Below, piece by piece: positions 33,691-42,642 of a stretch of DNA of 64,000 nucleotides. Both the position numbers and the translations under genes were made by a program. Position 1 is the stretch's first letter. Each line of letters begins with the position of its first letter. The notes below the pieces were generated by a model, which was given only the letters and a program-made list of their open reading frames with translations, was not told where the DNA came from and made no database searches. Location: positions 82,279-146,278 of the forward strand of contig JANYCT010000039.1 in the NCBI GenBank assembly GCA_025360105.1, read 5' to 3'. Source of the stretch: Actinomycetes bacterium (lineage in GTDB: Bacteria; Actinomycetota; Acidimicrobiia; Acidimicrobiales; Ilumatobacteraceae).

Positions 33691-35092
33691 TCAATGGGAT
33701 GGTCCGCAAAATGCGCCGATGTCATGTCGCACGTTTGCAACACGTAGGGCTGCTTCATTGATTCGTTGTTCAGAGATTCTTCCGGTGTCGACGGCGCCGA
33801 TGAGAGCAGCGATGACCGAGGCGGTCTTGTTGGTTTCGGTGAAGATTACGACGTCGATACCTGCCTGGATTGCCCGGATTGATGCCTCGGGGAGATCGAG
33901 GCCGACGGCACCCATGCCAAGGGCGTCCGTCATCACGAGCGCCCACCCGGACGTGTCGATCACGTTGGCGGCGAAGGCCTTGGCAACGGCCTCGTCGCTC
34001 GATCCGTCCACGCCTCCGGGCAGCAGCGACGCGACCAGCGTCGAGAGGCTGATGCTGCCGATCGACTTCATGCTGTCGAGCAGCGTCGTCTGGTCGAGAA
34101 CCAGTGGGATTCCCGTGGCCGGCTCGATCACCTTCGTCGTCACGGGAGTGGCGAGCCGGGCGAAGGTCTTCGCAAGCTCCTGCTGGAGGTCGCCGGCCGC
34201 CGAACACTTGGGGGCCACCGCGCAGTCGGCGGCGAAACGACCGAACGCCGCCGCGAGGTCGTTGGCGCCCCCACCCGCGCCGACTGCGACGGGCGTTCTC
34301 GAGACCGGCGCCGTCACCGACGTCGGATCCTGGTCGATGATCTGCAGGGCGATGTCGGCCCCAGCGCTGCCGGCGTACAAGGCCCACGTCGAGATGCCGA
34401 GCGCCCGACGTACAACCTCGGTGTCGGCCGCCACGACCCGGTGATCGAAGATCGACGCAAACGGCACCACGCTCTGCTCCGCCTTCGCGAAACACGCCTT
34501 CACCGCTGCTGCGGCTGCCGTGCCAAGATTCATGGTGCTGATCTCGGCTGAGTAGGTAGTGAGCTCCGGGCAGGTGGTGCCGCCATCGCTGCGACCGGCA
34601 CCGCGCTGATCGACCCAGATCAGGTCGTGGCCCTGAAAGACGTCTGCGGCCTTCGGGTCAGTCCACGGGTAGGACGGCGTCGTGCCGAGGATCGACAGGA
34701 CAGGTGCGTTCCATTTCGATGCGTCCGCACGCCGAACGGTCACGGCCAACGCAATGGTTCGACCACCGCCCTTCGTCGGGTCAACAGGCACCGCAACTGT
34801 CAGGCAGGTGAGCGTCTTCGGTGCGCCGTCCGGACAGGTCGCAAGCGTCGCCACCGCGATGGGCGCAGTCGTAGGCGGTGCCGCGCTGGTAGGTGGATCC
34901 GTGACCGGCGCCGCAGTCGTGCCAGGCGCCGCAGTCGTGCCAGGCCGCCGCGGTCGTGCCAGGCGCCGTGGTCGCGGAACGCACGATGGTCGATGCGGGA
35001 GTCGACGCGGCCGTGCTGCTGTCCGAGCTGCAGCTCGTCGCCACCAGCGCAAGCGCAATGCCGAGACATGAGATGACAACTCTCCAACGCAT
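33691..35092 (-). pseudogene. frameshifted lipoprotein: alpha/beta hydrolase joined to a GH3 C-terminus
   Basis: The start at 35092 gives a lipoprotein signal peptide, MRWRVVISCLGIALALVATS followed by CSSDSS. Within an 18-bp tandem repeat encoding AAPGTT, one unit (about 34943-34952) has an extra base, and the rest continues in another frame. That frame carries a TAP-like alpha/beta hydrolase (VLSILGTTPSYPW, DLIWVDQRGAGRSDGGTTCP, ALYAGSAGADIAL). The last 80 residues change to glycoside hydrolase family 3: ALVMTDALGMGAVGL with the nucleophile-type Asp, then RAIQAGIDVVIF and AVDTGRISEQRI. The hydrolase lacks its own C-terminus and GH3 lacks most of its barrel. Confidence 0.7.
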
Positions 35093-35367
35093 GGATACTC
35101 GATTCGGTCGTAGGTGCCGCCACCATGCGACCGACCGACTTCAATCCGGCATCAATCCGGGTTCGACCCCCGCTCACGCGCCCTCTGGGGCCGCGTCCTC
35201 GATCGAGATGTCACGGTCGGTTCGTTACGTTCCGTTCCATTCATCCTGATGGAGGGCGAATCGCGTCCGGCGCGCGATTGGCCTCGCTCAGTGTGTGTCG
35301 GCATGTAGGACTCGGTCATTCAGCGCGGTTCGGGCGCGGGCACCCACCGAGGTGCGTACCTCATCGC

Positions 35368-36042
35368 CTACGAGAGAGGTGCGGCCGGCGTGGGTGTCGG
35401 CGGTTGCGAGGCGAAGACCGTGCCGATGAAGAACAGTGGAAGCGCTATAAACGCCACGAGCGACGCGACCGGCGCGACGAAGGCCAGCGCGGCGGCGATC
35501 GGGTAGACGATCACGCTGACGAGAGCCTGCTTCGATGCGACACGCGTGAACGCAACATCCTCACCGGCGCGCAGAAGGTGCGGGCTGCGCTGAACGCAGC
35601 GATAGACCAGGAGCCACGCCAAGGGGACGAGAAGGCCGACGATGGCAAAGAGCACGGTTGCCGCGACCTGGTCGCGGTGGTTGCCGTCGCGGATCGCCTC
35701 GGCGATAACTGAGGCCGGCCAGGGGAACAAGGAGCTGACCATTAGCAGCAGCAGGTTTGCGCAGATGAGGCGGGCATCGACTCGGTGGATGCGGGTGAAC
35801 AGGTCGTGGTGGCTGATCCAGATCGCGGAGATGTTCAGGAATGCGGCGAGGTACGCGACGTATGCGGGCCACTGGTTCAGGAGTTCGTGGAGGAACTGTC
35901 CCCGTCCGCCGCTCGGACTGTGCAGGTCGAGCACGAGCAGGGTGATGGCGATCGCGAACACGCCGTCGCTGAACGCTTCGACACGGGTGCTCTCCGGGAG
36001 CCGGCGAGAGGTTGTGGGCGCGTCGTCATCGAGATCCGTCAT
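35368..36042 (-). CDS. TMEM175-family potassium channel-like membrane protein
   Basis: A 224-residue integral membrane protein. The first helix carries the family signature RVEAFSDGVFAIAITLLVLD, followed by WPAYVAYLAAFLNISAIWIS and HHDLFTRIHRVD. About six helices are expected. Bacterial TMEM175 proteins form tetrameric potassium-selective channels. The start ATG at 36042 is chosen because the 56 codons upstream (to 36210) are not conserved-looking. It lies 73 bp past the end of the class II aldolase gene and may or may not be read with that operon. The 275 bp on its other side (35093-35367) hold nothing recognised. Confidence 0.85.
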   Translation of the reverse strand: MTDLDDDAPTTSRRLPESTRVEAFSDGVFAIAITLLVLDLHSPSGGRGQFLHELLNQWPAYVAYLAAFLNISAIWISHHDLFTRIHRVDARLICANLLLLMVSSLFPWPASVIAEAIRDGNHRDQVAATVLFAIVGLLVPLAWLLVYRCVQRSPHLLRAGEDVAFTRVASKQALVSVIVYPIAAALAFVAPVASLVAFIALPLFFIGTVFASQPPTPTPAAPLS

Positions 36043-36115
36043 CGCAACAGTGTGGCGACCGCTCGGGGACAGGTGGTGGATCGCTGCCGGGGTTTGAGCT
36101 CGCTCGATCGGGGAT

Positions 36116-36781
36116 TCAGTCGGCGGATCGCACATCGCCCGCGGTGAGGTGCGCCCACATCCGTTCGGCAATCCCTCCTGACCATGTCGCCCGTGATCGG
36201 GCTTCTTCATCGGTGAGGACGAGGCCTTCGTCGGTTCCGGTTCGGAGGATGTCGAGTTCGACTCGCGCGGAGTCCTCGAGGTACCAGGCGAGCACTACTG
36301 CGCGCTCGATGGAGTCGGCAACCACGATGGCACCGTTGCCGCGCATCACGATGGCGTTTCGGTCGCCGAGTTGCGCAGCCAACTCCTGTGCTGTCTCGCG
36401 AGTGCGGACCAGTTGCGGGTCTGACCAGTAGGCAATCGACAGGTAGGCGCCGAACCCGTGGCGAGGGACGGGGACTCGTGCCATGGTCGACAGCGAGATC
36501 AGCTTGGGCGGCTGAACCCGGCAGATGGCGGTCACGTCGGGTCTGGCCTTGTAGATCTCCTGGTGCGCGAGCACCTCGCCGGCGACGCCGTCCGGAAGTG
36601 GCCCTTCGGTCGGGACGACGATCCCGAGCTCGTCGATCGCGATCAAACCGAGTGGAACGCTCGGGGTCACGAGGAAGTGGCCTTCGTTGAGCCGGGTCGA
36701 TGCGTGCCCGTAGGCGTGGAGAAGTCCGGCCCTCGACAGGGCGCGGGCGGCCTGACCGAGGAGCATCGCCTGCTCGGTCAT
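36116..36781 (-). CDS. class II aldolase/adducin homologue lacking the zinc ligands
   Basis: A 221-residue protein of the class II aldolase/adducin fold: QAARALSRAGLLHAYGHAST, LVTPSVPLG, AGEVLAHQEIYKARPDVTAI. The catalytic members bind zinc through the HxH of an AVVHTHP-like stretch and a later NHG His. Here those positions read CRVQPPK and RGNGAIVVAD, so all three ligands are replaced. The protein may be non-catalytic or use a different chemistry. The ATG at 36781 overlaps the PadR stop by 4 bp. It is the last gene, or near-last, of the leftward catabolic operon. Confidence 0.8.
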   Translation of the reverse strand: MTEQAMLLGQAARALSRAGLLHAYGHASTRLNEGHFLVTPSVPLGLIAIDELGIVVPTEGPLPDGVAGEVLAHQEIYKARPDVTAICRVQPPKLISLSTMARVPVPRHGFGAYLSIAYWSDPQLVRTRETAQELAAQLGDRNAIVMRGNGAIVVADSIERAVVLAWYLEDSARVELDILRTGTDEGLVLTDEEARSRATWSGGIAERMWAHLTAGDVRSAD

Positions 36782-37368
36782 GTGCCGCAGTTGGTCATCG
36801 TCTCGAGGATCTGAAGCGCTCGTTCGGCGCATTCGGATCTGGCACGTGCGACATCGATCAGTCCTTGGAATGCGTTCGCCTTGAGTTCCGCAACGGCCTC
36901 GTGGATCGCCTCTGGTCGGTGCTTGAGCCGCTCCTTCAGCAGCGGCGCCTCGAGCTCACGGAGCTGGGCGATGTGTTCTTCCCATCCGTCGATGAGGTCG
37001 TTCTGTTGGCCGATGAAGGCGCGAAGCATCACGGCGGCTTCGGTCGGGTCAGCCAAGTCCAGAAAACCGACCTTGACGAGCAGCGGATCGCGCAGGTACG
37101 AAGGGGTCGGCTCGGTGACCGCCCACTTGAGGAGCTTGGTGAGCCCGAGGTCCGTCAGGCTGTACGTGCGGCGTTCGAGCTTCTCGCCGCGAAGGTCGGT
37201 GGTTCCGACGAGCAGCCCTTCCTCTTCGAGGCGACGCAGCTCGGGGTAGATGTTCGAGTGCGGAGCGGACCACACCCATGCGGCTGATTGTCCGAAGAAC
37301 TGCGCGAGTTCGTAGCCGGTCATCGGTCGGGCTTCGAGAACGCCGAGAAGTGCGTATCGCAGACTCAC
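36778..37368 (-). CDS. PadR-family transcriptional regulator, candidate repressor of the island
   Basis: A 196-residue PadR protein. The winged helix reads LRYALLGVLEARPMTGYELA and YPELRRLEEEGLLVGTT, with RRTYSLTDLGLTKLLKW as the wing. The long C-terminal dimerisation helices (about 115-190) are those of the PadR-s2 group. PadR proteins are repressors released by phenolic or other aromatic ligands, which fits the aromatic catabolic genes around it. It is embedded in the operon and shares a 4-bp overlap with the class II aldolase gene. A candidate operator is described at 45263-45278 and 56581-56596. Confidence 0.88.
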   Translation of the reverse strand: MSLRYALLGVLEARPMTGYELAQFFGQSAAWVWSAPHSNIYPELRRLEEEGLLVGTTDLRGEKLERRTYSLTDLGLTKLLKWAVTEPTPSYLRDPLLVKVGFLDLADPTEAAVMLRAFIGQQNDLIDGWEEHIAQLRELEAPLLKERLKHRPEAIHEAVAELKANAFQGLIDVARARSECAERALQILETMTNCGT

Positions 37369-37405
37369 TGGTTTACTCCTCAGGGATGGTCACTGCCAGG
37401 CTAGG

Positions 37406-38275
37406 CTATTCGGGTGAAGTCGGATACTTGTCGGACCGGCTGGCAGAGACGAACCGGTTGCGGAGCGTGCCGAGCTGCGGGGAAGTGATCTCGACGACAT
37501 CTCCGTCGTGGAGTTCGAGTGGGGGGTGTCGTGCCACACCGACGCCGGCAGGGCTGCCGGTCAGGATGACATCCCCGGCGTGCAGCGGAAGTGACCGTGC
37601 GAAGCCGGCGACGATCGAACGTATCGAGTGAATGATTGACGTCGTGGTGGCGGTTTGGCGAAGCTCGCCGTTGACCGCCACCGTGTAGGAGAGGTCGTCG
37701 AGGTCGAGGTCGTCGGGTGTGACGAGGAACGGGCCGAGCGGGCAGAACCCGGGGTGGCTCTTGCCGAGGAGGAGCTGGGTCGTCGGTACCTCACGTGCCG
37801 ACACGTCGTTGGCGAGGCACAGGCCGGCGAGGTGACCGTCCACCTGTGCTTCGGTGATCTGAAACGTCGGCCGGCCGATCACGACGGCGATCTCGCCCTC
37901 GTAGTCGACGAAGGCCCCGGCGGGGAGCTCGATGTCGGCACCGTGGGAGGTCCAGCTGATCGGGAGTTTCGCGAAGTTGGCGGTGGGCACTGCCGGGGCA
38001 GTGGCCGACATCTCGGCCACGTGGTCGCGATAGTTGGTCCCGACACCGATCACCTGCCGCGGCGCGATCGGGCTCAACAGCTGAAGGCTGGCCAGCGCGG
38101 CTACGCCCCGGTCGAGCCCGGCGTCGGTTGAGCCAAGCCGTTGGTCGTCTCGCATCGAGCTGACGAAGGACTCGAGCGTCGCATCTGCAAGTTGTGGGAG
38201 CCACGTCACTTCGTCGTCGTCGACCGCGCCAAAGGCAGGGCGGCCATCGGTGGTGAGGAAGCGGACGACTCTCAC
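37406..38275 (-). CDS. fumarylacetoacetate hydrolase-family protein
   Basis: A 289-residue FAH-fold protein. The core has VIGVGTNYRDHVAEMSATAP, FVDYEGEIAVVIGRP with the metal-binding Asp and Glu, LANDVSAREVPTTQLLLGKS, PLGPFLVTPDDL and VILTGSPAGVGV. Such enzymes hydrolyse or decarboxylate oxo-diacids made by ring cleavage, for example acylpyruvates. It overlaps the upstream FAH-like gene by 4 bp. Together with the bicupin gene of this operon it could handle a gentisate-type ring-cleavage product; this is inference. Confidence 0.88.
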   Translation of the reverse strand: MRVVRFLTTDGRPAFGAVDDDEVTWLPQLADATLESFVSSMRDDQRLGSTDAGLDRGVAALASLQLLSPIAPRQVIGVGTNYRDHVAEMSATAPAVPTANFAKLPISWTSHGADIELPAGAFVDYEGEIAVVIGRPTFQITEAQVDGHLAGLCLANDVSAREVPTTQLLLGKSHPGFCPLGPFLVTPDDLDLDDLSYTVAVNGELRQTATTTSIIHSIRSIVAGFARSLPLHAGDVILTGSPAGVGVARHPPLELHDGDVVEITSPQLGTLRNRFVSASRSDKYPTSPE

Positions 38276-38976
38276 TTCGGGAGCTCCTCTTCGACGTAGA
38301 TGGTGAGCTGACCGAGACCATCGATCGAGGCGACGATCTCATCTCCGGCCTCGAGCCACTGTTCGCCGCCGTCGAACGCGATCCCGTGGGGAGTTCCGGT
38401 GAGCAGCAGGTCGCCTGGTGAGACTCGGATGCTGCGCGCGATCTGTGTGATCAAGGTGGCTGCGGACGCACGTTGCGCTTCGAGGTTGCTGCGTTGTCGG
38501 ATGCGGCCGTTCACGGTGAGTTGGAGCGTGCAGTCGGCCCCCGTGGGCATGTCGCTCCAGAGAAGTCTATGTTCGGAGATCGGGGTGTGGGTCGGGTACG
38601 AACGCGCGAGGAACGCTTGCTCTGGGGGCACGTCGCGGCGCACGACGTCGAGGGCGATTCGTGCCCATCCGATGGCCCGCTCAGCTTCGTCGACGCTGAC
38701 TTCGCCTGGACCGATCGGCAATGCCATCTCCACGGCCAGTGACACACCGACGTCCAATCGTTGACAGGCCGAGGGCTTGAGCAGCCGATGCTCCATCGTC
38801 AGCGAATCAGTAGCCCGTGGGAGGAACCAGACGTCGTCGCAGGGACCGGGTCGGATGATGGATGACAGGAACGCGGGAGGGTTGAGGGCAAGTCCGGTCT
38901 TGCGCACCGTCTGTTGGTCGCGGTAGTTGTCCTCGACGCAGATGACGAGACGGTCGGTCGGATCGGCCACGAGCAC
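38272..38976 (-). CDS. short FAH-family protein
   Basis: A 234-residue member of the FAH superfamily, distant from its neighbour. It keeps LAVEMALPIGPGEVSVDEAE, QLTVNGRIRQRSN and GDLLLTGTPHGIAFDGGEQW, the C-terminal half of the fold. The first 90 residues are atypical: CVEDNYRDQQTVRKTGLALN replaces the usual GLNYxxHxxE. The acidic metal-binding segment is hard to place, so activity is uncertain. It is separated by 6 bp from the luciferase-like gene and overlaps the next FAH gene by 4 bp. The two FAH proteins may form a hetero-oligomer. Confidence 0.7.
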   Translation of the reverse strand: MLVADPTDRLVICVEDNYRDQQTVRKTGLALNPPAFLSSIIRPGPCDDVWFLPRATDSLTMEHRLLKPSACQRLDVGVSLAVEMALPIGPGEVSVDEAERAIGWARIALDVVRRDVPPEQAFLARSYPTHTPISEHRLLWSDMPTGADCTLQLTVNGRIRQRSNLEAQRASAATLITQIARSIRVSPGDLLLTGTPHGIAFDGGEQWLEAGDEIVASIDGLGQLTIYVEEELPK

Positions 38977-38982
38977 GGTGAA

Positions 38983-39909
38983 TCAGTGTCGAGTGTCGTG
39001 GTGAACGATCTCGACGACCGCTTTGAGAGCGGCGACTTGGCCGAGGTCCATCGTGACGGGGACGAGGTTGACGCCCGTGTAACCGGCACCGGCGAGTTCG
39101 AGCACTCGTCGAGCGATGTTCTCCGCGTTGCCGGCTACCACCACTTCTGCCGGGTCGTAGGCGAGGTGGCCGCGGTGGCGCGCCTGCAGAGTCGCCGTGG
39201 CCTGCTCCATTGCGGCGGTTGCATCGGCGCCGAGTTGAACGAAGAGGTTCGTCACTCTCAGGAACGGCTGGTCGGACGTCCCGGACTCGTCGTGGAGTTC
39301 GGTGAGTCGGCGCGATGCCGCGATGGCGTGGGCCGGGCCGCTGGTGGCGCCACCGAGGTAGCCGTCGCCGATCGCGACCGCACGGCGTAGCGCCCGGTCG
39401 GCTTGCCCTCCGATGAGCAGTGGCGGCCCAGCAATGGAGCGGGGCACAAGCCCGACTGCTGCGGCGCTCTGCCAACTGCCGGTAGCACCGGTGAACTTGA
39501 ACGGTTCGCCGGACGCGCATCGACGCACTACGGCAACCACGTCCTCGAGCAAAAGCCCGCGGTTGGCAAAGTCGAGACCGACGAGGTCGTAGTCCTCGCG
39601 TCTGCGCCCGACGGCGAAGCCTGCGATGAGCCGACCGTTGGTGAGGCGGTCGACGGTTGCGAGTTGACGTGCCAGCAGGACCGGTTCGCGCAGGGGCGCG
39701 ATGAGAGCAGCGGTACCGATGGTGAGCTGCGGACGTTGGACTGCCGCGGCCGCGAGCCAGACCAGCGGTTCGGGTTGGTCGGCGAGCGGGTTCTCCAGCG
39801 ACCACAGCGAGTCGAAGCCGGCTTCGTCGACGGCGCCCAGCAAAGCGTCGAGCGGTCGATCGCCGAGGAGTCCGGCGCTGTTGAGGCTGACGGCGACGCC
39901 GAGCTTCAT
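38983..39909 (-). CDS. luciferase-like (LLM) flavin/F420-dependent oxidoreductase
   Basis: A 308-residue TIM-barrel protein of the bacterial luciferase-like family: MKLGVAVSLNSAGLLGDRPL, VDEAGFDSLWSLEN, LTIGTAALIAPLREPVLLAR and RLIAGFAVGRRREDYDLVG. The reduced cofactor could be FMN or F420, and actinobacterial members often use F420. The substrate is unknown. The start ATG overlaps the stop of the bicupin gene by 4 bp, so both are produced together, consistent with one catabolic route. Confidence 0.87.
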   Translation of the reverse strand: MKLGVAVSLNSAGLLGDRPLDALLGAVDEAGFDSLWSLENPLADQPEPLVWLAAAAVQRPQLTIGTAALIAPLREPVLLARQLATVDRLTNGRLIAGFAVGRRREDYDLVGLDFANRGLLLEDVVAVVRRCASGEPFKFTGATGSWQSAAAVGLVPRSIAGPPLLIGGQADRALRRAVAIGDGYLGGATSGPAHAIAASRRLTELHDESGTSDQPFLRVTNLFVQLGADATAAMEQATATLQARHRGHLAYDPAEVVVAGNAENIARRVLELAGAGYTGVNLVPVTMDLGQVAALKAVVEIVHHDTRH

Positions 39910-41012
39910 GCCAGGTTCGCTTCGAGGCTGGCCCGGTTGGTTCGGTAGCCGGCGTGCGAGCCGATGAGGATCGGGGTCTCGCGGAGGTCTTCTTGCCAGA
40001 TCTCTGTGTCCATCGCGAGGTGTAGAGCGTTGTCCTGGACGACCATCGCCAGGTCCGCGATCGGTCCGCAGGCGTGGAAGTGCACGGCCATGCCGGGCGC
40101 GCCGAGCATCAAGTCACCGGTCTCCCAGGTGACCTTGCGTCCGCCGATCACACTGTGGCCGCCGCCGCCGAAGTGGTAGACGATCGACGTTGCGGTGTGC
40201 AGGTGCGGTTTGTGCGAGACATTGGGTGGGATGGCGCCGTACATGGCCGACAGGGTGGGCGTGGTGCTGAGCGTGCGCTCGTTGGATGTGTGCGACAGCA
40301 GTGCGACCATGCGGCCGCTGTAGGCGTCGCCGAGGGAGTCCTGCGGGTCCAGCCAGCGACGAACCTCGGCGAGCTTCCACAGCGCCGGTGTTTGCGCCGA
40401 GAGCCGGGGGTCGACGAGGGCTTCGTAGGAGCGGACGGTCGCTGCCGGGTCGCTCAACGTGAACACTTCGTCGGCGAGCGGATCGCGGAACTCGGTCCAT
40501 GGCGAGCCCTCGAACGTCATCGATGACAGGTCGCCGTCGCCGATCAACGGTACGCGCATCTGGTCGAGCAACGCTTCGTGTGTGTACATGAGACGTACTT
40601 GGATGTCGTCGCTGTCGTTGATGTGCTGGTAGGGGGCGAGTGACGGGATCGACCACACGTCGTGGAGGTCGAAGTCGAGTTGCCGATCGGCGACCATTGC
40701 CTGCCCGGTGCCGCGGATGCAGAAGCCCACGGCTGCACCGAGATGGGCGATCGGAGCGGACCGTTCCCCAGGGAGCAGCACTTCGAGCGCGACCCGGACG
40801 CTGGGGGTGAAGCCGGGCGCAGCGTCGGGAGCGTCGGGGTGGCTGATGAGGACGCGTCTCCTGCCTCCTGCTGGCCACGGGAGCGAGGCAAGTCGCTCGA
40901 CTTGGGCCTCGATCTCTGCGCGCTTTACGAGCAGTGCGGGCCACGGCTTGATGTTCGGTTGTGGCGTGTCGAAATCGTCGACGAAGCGGGCGCTGACAGG
41001 TCCTTGACTCAC
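39906..41012 (-). CDS. bicupin ring-cleavage dioxygenase-like protein (gentisate 1,2-dioxygenase family)
   Basis: A protein of about 368 residues with two cupin domains. The first reads PGERSAPIAHLGAAVGFCIR, then VADRQLDFDLHDVWSIPS and PYQHINDSDD. The second reads SHKPHLHTATSIVYHFGGGG, then WETGDLMLGAPGMAVHFHAC. The second cupin's HxH and later His fit an Fe(II) site like that of gentisate or salicylate dioxygenases; in the first, the expected HxH is AHLG, so it is probably structural. The substrate is unproved. The GTG start at 41012 has AGAGG 8 bp upstream; an upstream frame to 41054 is disregarded. Confidence 0.78.
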   Translation of the reverse strand: MSQGPVSARFVDDFDTPQPNIKPWPALLVKRAEIEAQVERLASLPWPAGGRRRVLISHPDAPDAAPGFTPSVRVALEVLLPGERSAPIAHLGAAVGFCIRGTGQAMVADRQLDFDLHDVWSIPSLAPYQHINDSDDIQVRLMYTHEALLDQMRVPLIGDGDLSSMTFEGSPWTEFRDPLADEVFTLSDPAATVRSYEALVDPRLSAQTPALWKLAEVRRWLDPQDSLGDAYSGRMVALLSHTSNERTLSTTPTLSAMYGAIPPNVSHKPHLHTATSIVYHFGGGGHSVIGGRKVTWETGDLMLGAPGMAVHFHACGPIADLAMVVQDNALHLAMDTEIWQEDLRETPILIGSHAGYRTNRASLEANLA

Positions 41013-41058
41013 GGTGCGATCCTCTGGCTTGTGGGGGTGGGTGGGACGGAGCACATGC

Positions 41059-41664
41059 TCAGGGCTTGGCCGCCGCGCGTTGCTGCTTCTTCATGTCCTC
41101 GAGCACCTTGCGGCGGGTGGACTTCTTGGTGAAGCGAGCGGCGGATGCCATGATCGGCCAGAGGAACAGGCCCTTGGGCATCTTCACGTCGGCGGCCGGG
41201 ATGGCGCCGCAGCCGGCGGCGATGACGCGTAGATCGTCGTCGAGGATGTGCGGCATGTACTTGCGGAACATGGGCTCGCCGAGCTTGCCGGATCCCGGGA
41301 ACTTGTACTTTCCGCTGATCCGGTTGACGAGTTCGCAGTGATGCTCGTCGAGCGCGAGGATCTCGAAGGACTGCCGGTGCGGGAACGAGTCCTTCGCTTT
41401 GCTGTCAGGGTTCGGTACGAGGTACTCACCCCAGGCGACGTAGTAGGGGCGGACCTCGGTGACGCGTGCATGGCGCCGTTCCTTGTGCACGCCGAAGAAG
41501 TCGTGGATGACGGTCACGACCGAACCAGCAGTCACTTCGTCGCTGTCGTACTCGACTTCGGCGTGGAAGATGTTCACGCTGAACGCGTTCTGCGGGATCT
41601 TCAGCCAGGCCCAGACCTGATCGGCCGGTACGTCCAGTCGTAGGCGTCGTTCGCATTCCCCCAT
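41059..41664 (-). CDS. SRPBCC-fold protein
   Basis: A 201-residue protein with a START/SRPBCC-like beginning: CERRLRLDVPADQVWAWLKI, then AGSVVTVIHDFFGVHKERRH. These proteins bind hydrophobic or aromatic ligands in a helix-grip pocket; some are hydrolases, cyclases or oxygenase subunits. The C-terminal 60 residues (MFRKYMPHILDDDLRVIAAG onward) are helical and basic. The function is not recognised. The start at 41664 has AGGGGA 8 bp upstream; it lies 46 bp from the bicupin gene. Confidence 0.65.
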   Translation of the reverse strand: MGECERRLRLDVPADQVWAWLKIPQNAFSVNIFHAEVEYDSDEVTAGSVVTVIHDFFGVHKERRHARVTEVRPYYVAWGEYLVPNPDSKAKDSFPHRQSFEILALDEHHCELVNRISGKYKFPGSGKLGEPMFRKYMPHILDDDLRVIAAGCGAIPAADVKMPKGLFLWPIMASAARFTKKSTRRKVLEDMKKQQRAAAKP

Positions 41665-41730
41665 GATGTGTTTCCCCTGTTCTTCGGTGTGCCCGTGGGA
41701 CACACGCTCGTTGTCGTGACTTCGTGGTCG

Positions 41731-42642
41731 TCAGTTGTTGGCAGTCGCGGCCAGGATGGTTTCCAGGCGTGCGGTGAGTTCGGGTGTTGCCGGCGCTAGC
41801 GGCGGGCGAACGTCGGGCCGTGCGAGTCCGCGGAGGGCCAGCATCGCTTTCAGTGGTATCGGGTTGGTCTCGAAGAAGATGGCCTCGTTGACAGCGAGAA
41901 GCCGGTAATGGATCGAGCGGGCGGTCTCGATGTCGCCGGCGAATACTGCTTCAGCCATAGCGGCCATCTCGGCAGGGAACAAGTTGCCGGTGGCGCTGAC
42001 GTGTCCGGCGCCGCCGAGGACGAGCATCGGGAAACACAATGCCTCGACCCCGCAGTACACGCCGAAGTTCGGCCCGCACGAGGCGATGACGTTGCTGGCA
42101 TGGATGAGGTCGGGGCGGGCGAGTTTGACGCCGACGATGTTCTCATGTTGGGCAAGTTGAGCGGTGGTGTCGACCGACAGACCGACCCCGGCGCGCCCGG
42201 GGATGTCGTACAGGATGACGGGCAGCTCTGATTCGTCCGCGGCCCGCCGGAACCAGTCGAGCAGTCCGCGCTGGGGCGGCTGCACGAAGTACGGGACGAC
42301 GACGAGGGCCGCTGTTGCGCCGGCGCGTTGGGCCGCTCGGCCCAGGCGCACGGTGTCGGCGAAGTCGCTGGTGCCGGTGCCGGCGAGGACTGCGCCGCGG
42401 CCGTCGACCGCTTCGGTGGCGAGGTGGAAGAGGCGTTCGCGTTCGTCGAGGGTCAGCGAGGTGGGTTCGCCGGTCGTACCGGCGATCGCCACTCCGTGCC
42501 CGCCGTTGTCGATCTGGTGCCTGATCAGTGCGGTGAACGTCACTTCGTCGATCTCACCGTTGGCGAACGGTGTCACGATCGGGGTGAGCGAGCCTCGAAT
42601 GGCGGGCTGCGAGTGGACACCCGTTGTGGCGGGATCGGTCAT
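41731..42642 (-). CDS. dihydrodipicolinate synthase-family aldolase/hydratase
   Basis: A 303-residue class I aldolase of the DHDPS/NAL superfamily. GTTGEPTSLTLDER is the substrate carboxylate loop, PVILYDIPGRAGVGLS carries the catalytic Tyr, and IVGVKLARPDL the Schiff-base Lys. In catabolic operons family members act on pyruvate-containing ring-cleavage products (for example hydratase-aldolases releasing an aldehyde and pyruvate) or on keto-deoxy sugar acids. True lysine biosynthesis is unlikely here. ATGA overlap with the permease gene. The open frame extends upstream to 43539, but only the part from 42642 is the protein. Confidence 0.85.
   Translation of the reverse strand: MTDPATTGVHSQPAIRGSLTPIVTPFANGEIDEVTFTALIRHQIDNGGHGVAIAGTTGEPTSLTLDERERLFHLATEAVDGRGAVLAGTGTSDFADTVRLGRAAQRAGATAALVVVPYFVQPPQRGLLDWFRRAADESELPVILYDIPGRAGVGLSVDTTAQLAQHENIVGVKLARPDLIHASNVIASCGPNFGVYCGVEALCFPMLVLGGAGHVSATGNLFPAEMAAMAEAVFAGDIETARSIHYRLLAVNEAIFFETNPIPLKAMLALRGLARPDVRPPLAPATPELTARLETILAATANN

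Noticed and set aside
41731..42642. Lysine-biosynthetic dihydrodipicolinate synthase (dapA)
   Set aside because: It keeps the superfamily catalytic residues but sits between an ABC permease and an SRPBCC gene in a catabolic operon, so a catabolic aldolase or hydratase is more likely.
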